Shown here: piece by piece, positions 11,387-27,327 of the stretch | Position numbering within the stretch: the stretch's first letter is position 1 | How the letters are laid out: each line of letters begins with the position of its first letter | DNA from: Mangifera indica | Lineage: Eukaryota; Streptophyta; Magnoliopsida; Sapindales; Anacardiaceae | DNA: 64,000 nt | Reading direction: 5' to 3' | Assembly: GCF_011075055.1 (NCBI RefSeq) | Contig: NW_025401156.1 | Span: 98,654 to 162,653 of the forward strand | Notes under the pieces: model-generated | Told to the model about the DNA's origin: nothing | Databases searched by the model: none | The model's input: the letters and a program-made list of their open reading frames with translations, nothing else | Program-made: the position numbers and the translations under genes

Positions 11387-12490
11387 TATGCATGAACCCC
11401 TTTATATCAAATCAAATCTCCTTGATGCACAAGAACAAGATTATGCTTTTATTTGGTAAGGCATGGAATCATCATCAAAAGATTTTTTGGTTGACAATCT
11501 TAATCAATATAAATTTACCCAATAATTAATAAATAAAAATGTGAATTTACCAACTAATCATAGATTTACCCATTTTCAAAATAATAAAAATATATATTTG
11601 TATACTTTTATATATAGATGAATATATAAATAATATATGATAATGTAATTGAATAATTTTAAATTAAAGATAAAATAATATCTAATTATATGATAATATA
11701 TTATTTATATATACAATTATATAATCAAAAGTGTGTTCTTCAACTATAGTTATTAATATCTTATGATACACAATACATATTTTACGATACAAATAAAGTA
11801 TGATATGTATTATGAAGTGTATCATAATTAATACAATACAATAGATGTATCATACGATATAATACGTATTACCAATACAGATCGATACACTTTTTAAATA
11901 AAATAATGACATAATAAAAGTATATATGAGAAATTTTAAATTTTTATACGTGTTAATGATATTTTTTTAAAATAATGACGTGTCTATTATATTTTTTATT
12001 ATTTTAATATTTTATTTTTAAAAAATTATATCATATGATATGATACGATATTTAATATATAATATATAAAATTAATTTTTTAATATATAATATGATATAC
12101 AATCTGATTATGACTACGACAATTTTAATTAGTGAAAAATAATAAGAAAGTGGTAGTCATGACATGACCCCAAAAGAGCCTAAATTAACACACCAGTGGT
12201 GTGAATTGTGAATTCATAATTTGATTTGGATTGGAGTGAAGATTTTTAAGAATAGTTGGGGCACACATGAGTGTCTAATCAAGTTCATTTTGTACCACAC
12301 TTAAAACAAAAACTTTATTTCCAACATAACTCTTCCTAAATTTAAGAATTAATCAAGATGTTTAAATCATTTTGTGATGTCGGTTGAATAATGACAAAAT
12401 ATGCCTTAATCACTTTAACATCCTAAGCAATTTCTTATGTAAAGATTTCAAATTTTGCTACCCTTCAATATTCTCTTTCATACATAGGTA
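11387..12490 (+). repeat. ~1.1 kb direct duplication, copy 1
   Basis: Two shared blocks match 13933-15062 in the same order and orientation. Block one (11387-11575) begins at tatgcatg and runs through gattttttggttgacaatct. Block two (12110-12490) includes gatgtcggttgaataat. Between them this copy carries an AT-C repeat, whereas copy 2 carries an FB-A arm. The duplication is therefore older than at least one of these insertions. No protein is recognisable. Confidence 0.75.
11750..12110 (-). repeat. AT-C family dispersed repeat, copy 2
   Basis: Inverse orientation to the 42455-42830 copy. It opens with tatgatacacaatacat and closes with a tatgatatgatacgat-type tip, with aaaataatgacatg-like centre text. 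It sits inside copy 1 of the 1.1-kb duplication and is absent from copy 2, so it probably inserted after the duplication. Confidence 0.6.
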
Positions 12491-12544
12491 CATAATTGTC
12501 AATAGTAGGCCCAAAAATTTATTTACCATAAGGTTTAAAAACAA

Positions 12545-13010
12545 TACTATGCGAATTTATTTCATCACATGATTAAGTATTATTTTATTTTTAATTCAGA
12601 ATTATCTAATCATATGAAGACATATGTACATAGTTTTACTAAAAGTTTAATCCTGTGTATTTACACTTTAAATATACAAATATATATACATTTATGTGTG
12701 TTATCGTATGATTGAGTATTATTTTTTTCTTAATTGAAAATCACTTAATCATATGATGACATGCATTAAGTATGTACTTATTCGTATACTTAAAATAGGT
12801 ATATATAGTTTTATTTTATAAAAAATTATACATCTTTTACAATAAAATCATGTGTATATATTTTAAATACACAAAATTTATACATAAATAATATATCATC
12901 ACGTGAATGAATTATTTTAAGTTAAGCATAAAATAACATTCAATTATATAATAATATAATATATATATACTTGTTTTATATATTTAAATTCTGTTTATAT
13001 AGTAGTGGTC
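12545..13010. repeat. Cluster of PAL-B palindromic repeats
   Basis: At least three degenerate copies in a row. Each reads outward from a centre near ttttaattnaaaat, with a catatgatgacat-like or tatgattgagtatta arm on each side and tgtgtatatatag-type tips. The arms are reverse complements, so each copy can fold into a hairpin of about 100-150 bases. Other copies lie at 13320-13455, 13605-13875, 19220-19405, 37290-37445, 48210-48320 and 54087-54253. Confidence 0.55.
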
Positions 13011-13319
13011 TTTTTCTTAATTTATTGAATATAAATAATATATATATATTTTTTGCGATAAGATAGATTTTTTCTTTCACCGAATTTGTTAATATGATAT
13101 ATAGTGAGTTTTGATAAACGATTAATTATAAAAATAATAATTAAATATATCTTTTATTCAAAAAATATCTAGAAGTGCAAGTAAACCTTATATTCAAAGA
13201 CAACGAGAAGAATTTTATAAAATAATATATCTCTTCAATATTTATGCGATTCATTTTCTATTTTTTCTGTGTATACAAGAGAAAACTATAATTTTTACGA
13301 AATTAAGACTATATCGTTA

Positions 13320-13455
13320 AAGTAGTGTTATGCACACAATTTTATATATAAATAATGATATATCATTATGTAATTAGATAGTTTAAAATTAGAGATAAAA
13401 TAATACTTAATCATATAGTGATATATTATTATTTGTATATATAATTTTATTGATG
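13320..13455. repeat. PAL-B palindromic repeat
   Basis: Contains atgatatatcattatgtaattagat, then the taaaattagagataaaataat centre and the mirrored ttaatcatatagtgatatatta, flanked by tatatataaat tips. A MITE-like hairpin with no coding content. Confidence 0.55.
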
Positions 13456-13604
13456 TTGTTAATATAAATATTTAATTTTATTTCAATTAAAATAAAAAAT
13501 AAATCTTTAAAATTATATTTGAATCAAGAATAACCAAATATATCATTAGAATATAACTTTCACTCTTCATCTTACAAATATTAAGGACCAATACTAAGGA
13601 AAAG

Positions 13605-13875
13605 ATAAAAAATAAAATAACTTTTAATCACATAATGACACATCATCTATATATATAAATAATAAGACTATGTATACATACTTTTAATACATAATTTGAA
13701 TATAATAATGTGTCATTATGTGATTAGATAATTTTAAATTAAAGATAAAGTAATACCTAATTATATAATGATATATCATCTATATATATAAATTATATAT
13801 TAAAAGTATGTATATATAATATTACTTATATTTAAATTATATATAAAAAATATATACATATAATATTATTCTTTA
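13605..13875. repeat. PAL-B palindromic repeats, two overlapping copies
   Basis: Text such as atgtgtcattatgtgatta followed by the mirrored taattatataatgatatat, with tatatatataaatta tips, occurs here in one full and one partial copy. It borders copy 2 of the 1.1-kb duplication. Confidence 0.55.
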
Positions 13876-13932
13876 TTAGATATGACTCTAATTTGTATTT
13901 ATCGATACTCTCTGGTGAAACAACTCTTTAAT

Positions 13933-15062
13933 TTTATGCATGCGTCCCTTTATATCAAATCAAATCTTCTAGTTGTAAAAGAACAAGATTATGCTTTAAT
14001 TTGGTTAGGCATGGCATCATCATCCAAAGATTTTTTGGTTGACAATCTTCATCTGTCTAAATTTACTCAATAATTATTAAATCCAAATGTGAATTTATCA
14101 ACTAATCTTGGATTTACCTATTTTCCAAAACCAATAACTCGCCCCACATGTCATTTCATATAACGTTACAATTGTCAATGAGTAAATAATCCAACACTTC
14201 ATTGTATCTCAAGGTGTCTATTTATTCAACATAGCACCATTTTTCTCAGAGTAATTCTCTGTGTGGGAAGAGATTCTTGTCGTGGTAAGAGAAGAAAAAA
14301 TAAAAAATCCTAAGCAAGGGGGAAAAATCAATTTTTAAAATTAAAAAAAAACTTAATTTGGAATATAATTGTTAGTTTTTAAAATCAGAAAGGGAAAAAT
14401 GAGATGAAATTATATATTTTTTAATAATATTATTAAAGTAATAGAAGTTTAATAGTAGATAAATATTTGAATTTTTAAATTTTTACGGGTGAAAATTTTA
14501 AAATATGCTAAACCTTATATAGAAATAAGTCTTTTAGACAGAAAAACCCAAAACCCAAAATCCAAAGCTTGATACCGAAAAGGAAAAAACCATCCACTTA
14601 TTTTCGATCATTTTATTGTATAAACATTATAGTTTTTATATGGGACTACAACCAATTTAATTAGTGAAAGATAGTAAGGTAGTGGTCCTCAAGACAAGAC
14701 ACCATGAAAGCCTAAATGAACACAACTGTGGCATGAAATTTGAATTCATATTTTGATTTGCAGTCAAGATTTAGTGTCTAATCAAAGGTAGAATTGAATT
14801 CAATTTGTTGTACAACACTTAAAACAAAAACTTTATCTCCAACATATCTCATCCTAAATTTTAAAATGCATCAATATATCTAAATCATTTAGTGATGTCG
14901 GTTGAATAATAACAAAATATGTCTAAATCAATTAGCTTAACATCATAAGCAGTTTCTTTATGAAGAGATATCAAATTTTGCCCCCCTTACTCTTTTTTTC
15001 ATTTTTTTTTATTTTTAGTAAGTTGCTCCCTTACTTTCAATGTTCTCTTTTCATATATGAAT
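13933..15062 (+). repeat. ~1.1 kb direct duplication, copy 2
   Basis: Matches 11387-12490 in two ordered blocks: 13933-14120, including gattttttggttgacaatct, and 14635-15062, including gatgtcggttgaataat. An FB-A foldback arm (14290-14540) lies between the blocks. A short frame at 13882-14073 lies within it and looks like chance. Confidence 0.75.
14290..14540 (+). repeat. FB-A foldback family, right arm
   Basis: Ends in the family tip (aaccttatatagaaataagtc, preceded by a degenerate attttnacgggtgaaaat). It has the internal gttagtttttaaaatcagaaag landmark. The left arm is missing or too decayed to see. Confidence 0.5.
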
Positions 15063-15114
15063 ATCTATGAGATGATATTTTATGCAATATAAATTATACA
15101 AGTTGAAGTCGGCC

Positions 15115-15450
15115 TGGAAGAGAGACGAGAGAGCGCTGGAAGGAGATAGAAAGGGCTAGAGACGGTGAAGTTTGCCAAAAAATGGTGATGGAAAAAATCA
15201 AACCTAAAGAGGGGGCGGGGGGGATCACTTTTTAAAACTATAATAGGAGAAAATTGTTAGTTTTTTAAACTAAGAAAATGTGGAATGAGATAAAATTTTA
15301 GTTTTTTTAAAAATATTTTTTGTTAAATGATGATTTTACTCTTGTCTCAAATAAAAAATTTTAACAGAACAGTTGGTATTTAAGTTTTTGAAATTTTACG
15401 GATGAAAATACGATTTGACCAAACCTTAGGTGGGAACAAGTCTTTTGGCC
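15115..15450 (+). repeat. FB-A foldback family, core plus right arm
   Basis: Starts with a purine-rich core (gaagagagacgagagagcgc) and ends with the best-preserved family tip, ggtgggaacaagtcttttgg at 15429. The typical arm text with gttagttttttaaactaagaa and an acggatgaaaat word lies between. Half of an element whose complete form is seen at 16584-17299. Confidence 0.6.
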
Positions 15451-15499
15451 TTTCTTAATTAATATTTAAGGACAATTGATGGTAGATTATTTATACCAC

Positions 15500-15565
<66 letters not shown>

Positions 15566-15566
15566 T
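15500..15566 (+). repeat. (AAT)n microsatellite
   Basis: Uninterrupted trinucleotide run of about 22 units of ATA/AAT. Likely length-polymorphic. Confidence 0.98.
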
Positions 15567-16124
15567 CATATAAAATGCTCTCATATAAATTTATCAAGGC
15601 CATTGAATCTCGATTGAAAGTAATATTTTAGTCTAACATATGTAATCCAACGGTAAATATGTAAGATTTTGACAAAATTTATATTAAGATGTCTTAGTAG
15701 AAAATAACTATATATAAAATAAATTATACACATGAACTCAAATATTTTATTATAATTTTAAATAATGTCCAACGATGAATAATGGCACAATTGCCTGCAA
15801 TTTTATGTGTATTCATTATATTTTAATATTTAAGGTTTTTATTAACAAGGAAATCCATCTGAATCAGACTGTCACATTAAACTAAAACTAATCATACTAA
15901 ATAAAATAAATTATGAATTTAATAATTGATTTTATAAGCACTAAATCAAATAAATTAAGAATTTAATCTTATAGTCAAATAAATAGTTTTTATTCATCCT
16001 ATATCTTGTAGAATGATTAAATATACATTGTCTTATGTTATTATTAAAAATAAAAATAAAAAATCTTTTCACTCTCCCTTAATAATTTGTAATAAAAATT
16101 TTCACCAAAAGAGGTGTATGGTTT
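15567..16124. other. Intergenic, no gene seen
   Basis: AT-rich text without a family I can match elsewhere in the window, and without coding signal. Confidence 0.5.
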
Positions 16125-16495
16125 AAGGTAAGATTACTCTATTAATTAATATTTTATTACTAATATTATTTTATTTGATTTATTAATAATAAAATATTTT
16201 AATAATTTATTATTATCAATAATAATATGATAGGTTATATAAAAAGTAATCTAATTATCACATTCATCTTAAACATTAAAAAATTTTCAAGATAATGTTA
16301 ATTTTGTTATAATTTTATCTTTATTTATTAATTTTTTAGGACCAATTACTCTCATTTTCAATTAATATAATGAGTAATATGAAAATTATTTTAAAATAAT
16401 TATGCCTAAGGTCGTTTTAGTAAAATAATATCTTATTATTTTTTTATTATCTTCCACTAAACATAATAATTATTTATAATTACCAATTTTAAAAA
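16125..16495 (-). repeat. AT-D family dispersed repeat, copy 3 (reverse)
   Basis: Reverse complement of the AT-D copies at 20-475 and 10645-11065, with the same paired aataatattatt blocks and an attaattttttaggacc landmark. It lies immediately before the FB-A element. Confidence 0.5.
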
Positions 16496-16583
16496 CTTTT
16501 GTCAAAATTGTAATAACTTATATTTTATAGTCTTTAAGTTAATATATATTTGTGATACTCTATCATTTTTAATAATAAAACAT

Positions 16584-17299
16584 GACCAAAGGACTTATTC
16601 CCACCTAAAGTTGATTGTATTCCTAAACTGATATCCGTTAACTATTGAAAATTTAAATATCCATCAATGAGTGGTTAAAATTAACATAACTAGTTAAGTT
16701 TCAAGGATAAAATTGTTATTTAACTAGTAATATATTAAAAATAATAAAACATTATTCATTTCCTCCCTAGATTTAGAAAACTAATAATTTCTTTCAAAGA
16801 TAAAACTTTGAAATGTTACATTTTTCCTTTAGGGTTTTCTTTTTCTTTCTCTTGCTTTTTCGACGTCGTCACCGACTTATCTCTCACTCTCTCTCCATTT
16901 TCCAACGTCGACAATCGAATGAAGAACGCCTTCATCATTGAACAAAGACGAATTGTCTTTGTCTTTGGAGGAAGATGATTTGTCTTCCTCTAATGATAAG
17001 GACGTTCTTTACTTGGTTACCGACATCAGAAAAAGGGGAGAGAGAGAGAGAGAGAGAGAAACTGACTGAAGACGATGTTAGAAAAGCTAGGAAGACAAAT
17101 AAAGGAACCCTAGAGGAGAATATAATATTTTAAAGTTTAATCTTATGAGAAATTATTAATTTTTTAAACTTAAAGGGATATAGATAATGTTAACTAATTA
17201 TGTTAATTTTAATAGTTTAAAAATAAATATTTAAATATTTAATAATTAATAAATACTAATTTAAAAATACAAAAAAACTTTGGTTGGAAATAAATTTGT
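16584..17299. mobile_element. FB-A foldback element, complete copy with inverted-repeat arms
   Basis: Left tip reads gaccaaaggacttattcccac and right tip is its degenerate inverse, ggttggaaataaatttgt. Each arm is about 250-280 bases, and the arms mirror one another through recognisable internal words (left ttagggttttc, right gaaaccctagag-like). A roughly 230-base, more GC-rich core (about 16850-17095) carries gacgtcgtcaccgac and a (GA)n run at 17038-17060. There is no open frame, so it is non-autonomous. This copy defines the family whose single arms recur at about nine other places in the window. Confidence 0.65.
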
Positions 17300-17570
17300 A
17301 AAATATTATTTAAACTAAATATAACCTGCTAAATTTTTGGATATTGTTATTTGTCATCATCACTTAGAACTCACCACACAACCGCATTTAACAAGTGTTC
17401 AAGTTGTTCAGGATCTCCCGCTAAAAAACAATTTTGATGGGACTTAATATATGTTGCAACAAAATAATCATATCTTTTTGAAGACAAAAGAATCTAAAGG
17501 CAAAGACTTACATGTCGAAGTTTATCTTGGAGTGGGACCACTGCATGTGAATGGCACGCTCTACGACATT

Positions 17571-17711
17571 TTATAAACGTGAGTGGTAAATTGGGAAAAA
17601 GGCAAAAGAGAGGAAACACTGGCACACTTGGAGTAGGACCACGACATATTATAAACGTGAGTGGCAGATTGGGAAAAAGGCAAAAGAGAGGAAACACTAG
17701 CACACTTGACC
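17571..17711 (+). repeat. Tandem duplication, 78-bp period
   Basis: ttataaacgtgagtgg begins at 17571 and again at 17649. Both copies continue with attgggaaaaaggcaaaaga, gaggaaacact and gcacacttg. Only a few differences, so recent. The minus-strand frame across it is a product of the repeat. Confidence 0.85.
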
Positions 17712-19219
17712 TCAATTCATAATCATCATCCTTTCATACTTCTTGATTATATTTATGCCAAGATCTTTTCTATAATAGGATTAGGCCCGACTTGTAACCT
17801 AACTTGAGTTGGGTTTGTGACCCAGATGGGCATGAAAATGGTAGAAGTATAAAATACTTTAGGAAGAAAGTTGAGATCGAATTGTATTCTTCTTATAATT
17901 AATAAAATTCAAAACTATTTAGAGCAATCGTTATAGATTTAGTTATTATACATTAGAGTTTACTATCATTCAGAGTTGAGTGGGGTTTTATCATTATTTA
18001 AAAAAAAACCCTTAAATGAATTCATATAATATTACTCATAACTTTAAATATTATACAGATATAATTAACAAAAAAATAGGATTTATTGAAATTATCAAGT
18101 GTAAAGGGGGCTCGTAATCGCATATGTATAAACAAAGGATATTTTAATCCTTTTTTTCTTATTAAATTTATGTTGTAAATGATATAAGAGGGAAAAGTAT
18201 AATATAAGAAAGTTATGTGCAAAAGAAAATGGATGAAAGTGTTAAATTAGTAAGTTCAAAGGGAAGCGCATAATTAATGTTATGAAAAGATTAAAATATA
18301 ATAAAAATAATAGGAATTAGAAGGACTCGTGTGCAAAATCTGAAAAGATATTTTAAAGTCTCTTAATCACAACGAAGTCAAAGTGCAACAGTTTGATTTA
18401 AACCTCAAGGTATGTTGATATAACCTTAATTTCTTGAAACAAAATCAATGTAAAAACCCTAGTTTGTGATTTTAGGGGTTTTATGTGATTGAAGAAAGTT
18501 GAGTAAATTGAAGGGAAATTTTAATGGATTAGATATATTAAGGAGTATTTTTCTCCCTCTTGACGTTAAATTTTTTATCAATGGTATGTAATTGATAAAA
18601 TCCCCAATTGGCATGTGTTAGTGTTGTAAATTTGTAATTTTCAACTTATCTTTGGATTTCGTACGCTATCTCCTAAGCTTTAGGAGGACAAAAATAAGAT
18701 AATAGGGCATAGATAAAAGCAGGTTGATGATATTGGAACTGGAGATTTAAGACAAGTTAAGAAAGTAATGTAAGAGATATCATGCTAAGTTTCACATGTG
18801 TTATGTCTTGTGTTATATATAGTGTGATTTGTCCATGCATAACAAGATTTTATGTAAGGGCATACTAGCGATAAAGGAAAAAAGTGACATATGTTAAGTT
18901 ACATAAATGCGTTTTAACATGTCACAACATGTGAATAAATTTTATGCATGTTTTCAATATTATATAGCATATGCGTGTTGAGGGGACTAAAACCCCAAAT
19001 GTTATGCACACACCAATAGGGGGCAAGGGGTTTCAAAAAGTGGTTTTGTGGAAGGCAAGTTTGCATAGTTGTATGCATGTAGGATAAGATTGACAATTTA
19101 ATATTTTCACTCAAGATGGCTTGACGAACCAATTTTGTGTATCACTTTAGCCCAATTGACAATTAAAAAAAAAGGTCAAAGTTTCAAGTTCAATGATTCA
19201 AGTTCAAAGGTTAAAGTTA
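17712..19219. other. Intergenic, no gene seen
   Basis: Moderately AT-rich, single-copy-looking DNA. A short minus frame at 18914-19132 has no recognisable motif. I see no family match elsewhere in the window. Confidence 0.45.
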
Positions 19220-19405
19220 AGAACAATGCTATGTGTGTTTATTTTTGATACACAATTCATGTACACAGTAATGTGTCATCATGTAATTAGGTGATTTTAA
19301 AACATGTGTTATCATATGATAAAGAAACATCTAATCACATGATAACACATCATCTATATATATAAATTATGTATTAAAAATGGGTATACATAATTTTATT
19401 ATAAA
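19220..19405. repeat. PAL-B palindromic repeat
   Basis: Arms atgtgtcatcatgtaattag and its mirror ctaatcacatgataacacat flank a short centre, with gatacacaattcatgtacac and tatataaattatgtatt tips. One of the best-preserved PAL-B copies. Confidence 0.65.
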
Positions 19406-19806
19406 GTTAAAGTTAAAAAAAAAAGTTTTTTTTTTACAATCCTAAGTTAATTTTAAATTTTACTTAGGATTGTAACATTTTTTAAATTAAAATTGATTAT
19501 TAGTTGATGGAAAAATGTTTGCCGTCACTTGATGTTGTGTTTTGTGGAATGAAACCTTAATTTTGGTTGGAAGATCATTAATATTTTATTTGATAGGTGT
19601 GAAATAGATCGCACCTACTAAGTCGATTACCCGTACCTGTACTATTCATCAAAACATGTGGTAGATTGGTACGTCGTATGCATGCTAGAGGCAAACTGAA
19701 ATTTGTAAGTGCACATTAACATTTTAGTAATGAAAGGGGTTTCACATGCTATGAATTATGAGAAAAGGGTTATGATGTTCCACCAAGCGCACAACTTTGG
19801 GGTGTG

Positions 19807-20170
19807 GATATTAATTAAAATCGACAAATTTTTTTTCCTGTAAATCTTTTTAAGCAAACGTACAGCGGTTTTACTTTTATAAACAAATTTACTTTTAATT
19901 CTAAAAATACCCTCTCTGTTTATTATGTCACTTTCAGTAACTTATGTGTACGTACGGTGAGTATAGGGCGTGTAGAGTGAGTACAGGATGCGTGCAAAGT
20001 GTATAGGGTGAGTATAGGGTGCGTGTAGGGTGAATACAGTGTGTGTAAAAAATATATATATATATTATATAAATAAAATAAAATAAAATAATATTTAAAA
20101 AATAGAATAATATAATATAAATTTAAAAATTATTATTTTTATATATTATATTAAATATATTAATATTTAA

Positions 20171-20240
<70 letters not shown>

Positions 20241-21003
20241 CAGAGTGCGATGAGGGTGCGTACACACCCTCTTCACACCCTTTATATTTTTTACGTACCC
20301 TGCATTCCGCACCCTTTACGCACCTCGTACCCTGCACACACCGATGTGCCCTGTACGCACTTACACACCTTATGTGTACGTAAGGTAAGTATAGGGCGTG
20401 TAGAGTGAGTACATGATGCGTAAAAAGTGTGTAGGGTGAGTACAAGGTGCGTATAGGGTGAATACAGTGTGTGTAATATATATATATATATATAAAACAG
20501 AGTGCGTACACACCCTCTTCACACCCTTTATATTTTTTATGTACCCTACACTCCGCACCTTTTACGCACCTCGTATCCTGCACACACCCATATACCTTGT
20601 ACACACCTATGCACCCTGTAAGTACCCACGCAACCTGTATGCACTCCATACACACCTTGCACGCACCTACACACCCCGTATGTACCCTGTGCGCACCTAC
20701 GCACCCTGCAAGCACCCACGCATCCTGTACTCACTTTATGCACAATGCACGCACCCTGTACTCACCCTGTATGCACCCATGCACCCTGTACGCACCTACG
20801 CACCTTGTATGTACCCTATACTCACCCATACACTGTGATACACATACGTAAGTTGTTGAAAGTCACGTAATAAATCGGGAAGGGTATTTTTAAAATTAAA
20901 AGTAAATTTGTTTATAAAAATAAAATCATTGTACATTTGTCTAAAAAAGTTTACACAAAAAAAATTTTACACAAAAAAAATTTTATCGATTTTAATTAAT
21001 ATC
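19807..21003. mobile_element. Foldback element with long terminal inverted repeats and nested G-rich/C-rich hairpins
   Basis: Termini are perfect inverted repeats of 18 bases (GATATTAATTAAAATCGA at 19807-19824, mirrored at 20986-21003). Lower-identity inversion continues for about 160 bases on each side; ttatgtcactttcag near 19923 pairs with ctttcaacaacttac near 20855. Inside are two direct copies, about 430 bp apart, of a module: a G-rich segment (gtgagtataggg, gtgcgtgtaggg), an (AT)n run, then a C-rich segment (cacaccctc, tacgcaccctg). Each module is itself a hairpin. The last C-rich part (20497-20840) is an imperfect minisatellite of tacgcaccctg-like units. Flanks gtgtg and ttgtg may be a degenerate 5-bp target duplication. 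No transposase. Superfamily unknown. Confidence 0.75.
20175..20238 (+). repeat. (AT)n microsatellite inside the foldback element
   Basis: Uninterrupted AT dinucleotide run of about 32 units. It forms the loop/stem region between the G-rich and C-rich segments of module 1. A second, shorter run lies at about 20475-20494 in module 2. Confidence 0.95.
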
Positions 21004-22664
21004 TTGTGATTAAAAGCCAGATGACATAATGACACAATAGGCAAAGCTTAAGGAAAGCTTAGCGAGAGTAAGATGAGTTTAGAACATAATAATCGCGTCA
21101 CCCTAAATTGCAATATAATATCTGTCGTTTGTCAAAATACATGGACATAAAGTGATATTTGGTTTAATGATAATTAAAATATCCAATAAAACCCTATGTT
21201 ATCATAAATTTTTAAATCACCTTAAAGGTTTTAAAATATTATAGTTTAACCCTTAAAATGTAGTTGCACCTACCATGCCTACCCCCTAGAGCATGTCAAC
21301 TCTGTCGAGATTACTCATACCAACAGCTCTTTTGTTTTTTTCAGGTTTACATAAATTTTAACTTAGAATCACGTTCATCCTTCATACAAATGAAGAAATG
21401 AAATAAATAAAAAGTTAAATATCATACTCACTAAGATTCACAAAAATATAGAATTGGTTAAAAAAAACAAGGTAAATATAATTACTCCTACCTTTAAAAT
21501 AATAACCGCATTTACTCTTATCTCACTCGTACCCCAAATTTCTTCACATTCTATACAAATTCTAACTTAAAATCAAATACACGAGATTAAGAATTGTACT
21601 TATAAATCATGTTCACAATTACAATCTATAATTAACACAAGGAAAAGTTAAGAGGTATCACTTTTACCCTCTTTCCTAGACACGTCAAGATGTTAGGGCA
21701 GCCTGTAGAAAAAACACAGCTTACAAATATCAGGGATTTGTAGGTAAGGTTTACTGGTCAACCTATAAAAAGAAAATTTTAAATTAACAAAATATTAAAA
21801 ATTATATAATATAACAAGCAAACCGACAAAACATGTGGACCAACCCATTAAAGGACTATGAAGATATGACTAAGGAGGCATAGGGTTGTACCTCGGGCCT
21901 TGGTCCTTCATAGCCCATGAGCCTGATAGACCATGCCAAATACAGCCCATGAACATGTCTACTTGCTCTGACCCATTGATTTCTTCAAATTTCAAATAAA
22001 TTAGACACAAAACTCAATAAACTTGACTTGGTGTTATACTCTTAACTAAAATTGACAATAGTGATGAAAAATTGATGAAAGAATGAGATTAAAATTAAAA
22101 TTATTCATACTAGGGATAAATCACGCCTATCTCAAAAAATATTTTATATTTTAGACTTAATTCTTGAAAATATAAAAAAACAACGTAATCAAATTCTTAT
22201 TTATTTGCATTAAGATGAATTTCATTGAATTTTTTTATTTTTTTTAATTAGATTTTAGTTGAAATTGCTGATGAAGATGAAAAGATGCAATTATGGTTTA
22301 TGTAAGGTTAAAAATTCTTATTATTTTGTTTTATTTATTATATATGTATAATTTTTAGAGTATTAATTAACATAGTATAAATACCCTTAAAAACTATTTT
22401 AATTAATTTTTATTTCCTTTTTCCATTCTCTCCTCTTTCTAAAGATTAGGGAGGGGCTCAAATTACATCGTATTGGATCCAGCCAGAAGACAAAGATGCA
22501 GGTTCAATTTACAGGCCCAAATAACTGAGCCGTAGGCCGAGAAAGCAAAAAATCGAAACGACAGAGTATAGGATCTAGAAAGCATTTCAATGAATTTTCT
22601 ATTGAATTGAATCAAGATTTATTAGGAAATTCCATTATAAATAAATATTTGAATTATGGTAGTT
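21004..22664. other. Intergenic, no gene seen
   Basis: AT-rich DNA with no conserved frame. A GC-richer patch (about 21840-21990, words such as agcccatgagcctg and acagcccatgaac) looks like a fragment of a transposon-derived repeat. I cannot assign it to a family. Confidence 0.4.
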
Positions 22665-22985
22665 GAATCATTTATAGTATTATATATTAAAAAATTAATT
22701 TTTTATATTATAAATTGAATATTGATGATATCATATAATATAACTTTAAAAAATAAAATAATATAAAAGTCTAATTAACACATCATTATTTAAAAAAAAT
22801 ACTATAAATATATTTAAAAATTTTAAAAAATTTTAAATATATTATTTTTTAAAAAATATATCAATTTATATTAATAATATATATTAAATTATAAAGTATA
22901 TATCCTATTAATTCAATAAATTTTATAATATATGTTATTTTATATTTGTGTTATATCCTACAATAAGATGTAAAGTATGGTATGA
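22665..22985. repeat. AT-C family dispersed repeat, copy 3
   Basis: Shares the taaaaaataaaataatat, aacacatcatta and aaaaaatatatcaattta blocks of the AT-C family, in the same orientation as 42455-42830, and ends near atggtatgatgcat. It lies about 280 bp upstream of the ALA dehydratase start codon. Confidence 0.5.
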
Positions 22986-23265
22986 TGCATCCAATTAGTT
23001 GAACCAACTTACTCTGCCACGCTTGAACAAAACGACAATTCAATCCAAGCAGCGCTTATTCGTGAGATAAAGGTAATCGGTAAATATCGGGTAGTGTGTG
23101 TGCAGCTCGCTTCTTATTGGCCGCCTTAGAAATCTCCATCAGATAAGCTTTGAAAGGTAAGATTTGCTGTCTGATTTTCCTTCATTTTCTCGTCAACCAG
23201 TCAGAATATCTGCATCATTTTGTTTTCTTATTTAGTTTTACACCTGTTGTTACCGAAGTGAATTC

Positions 23266-27327
<4,062 letters not shown>

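Noticed and set aside
20167..20851. Several open frames of 60-180 codons on both strands
   Set aside because: They translate the tacgcaccctg-type minisatellite and the (AT)n run of the foldback element. All are low-complexity Cys/His/Tyr or Ile-Tyr repeats, open on both strands at once because the repeat lacks stops.
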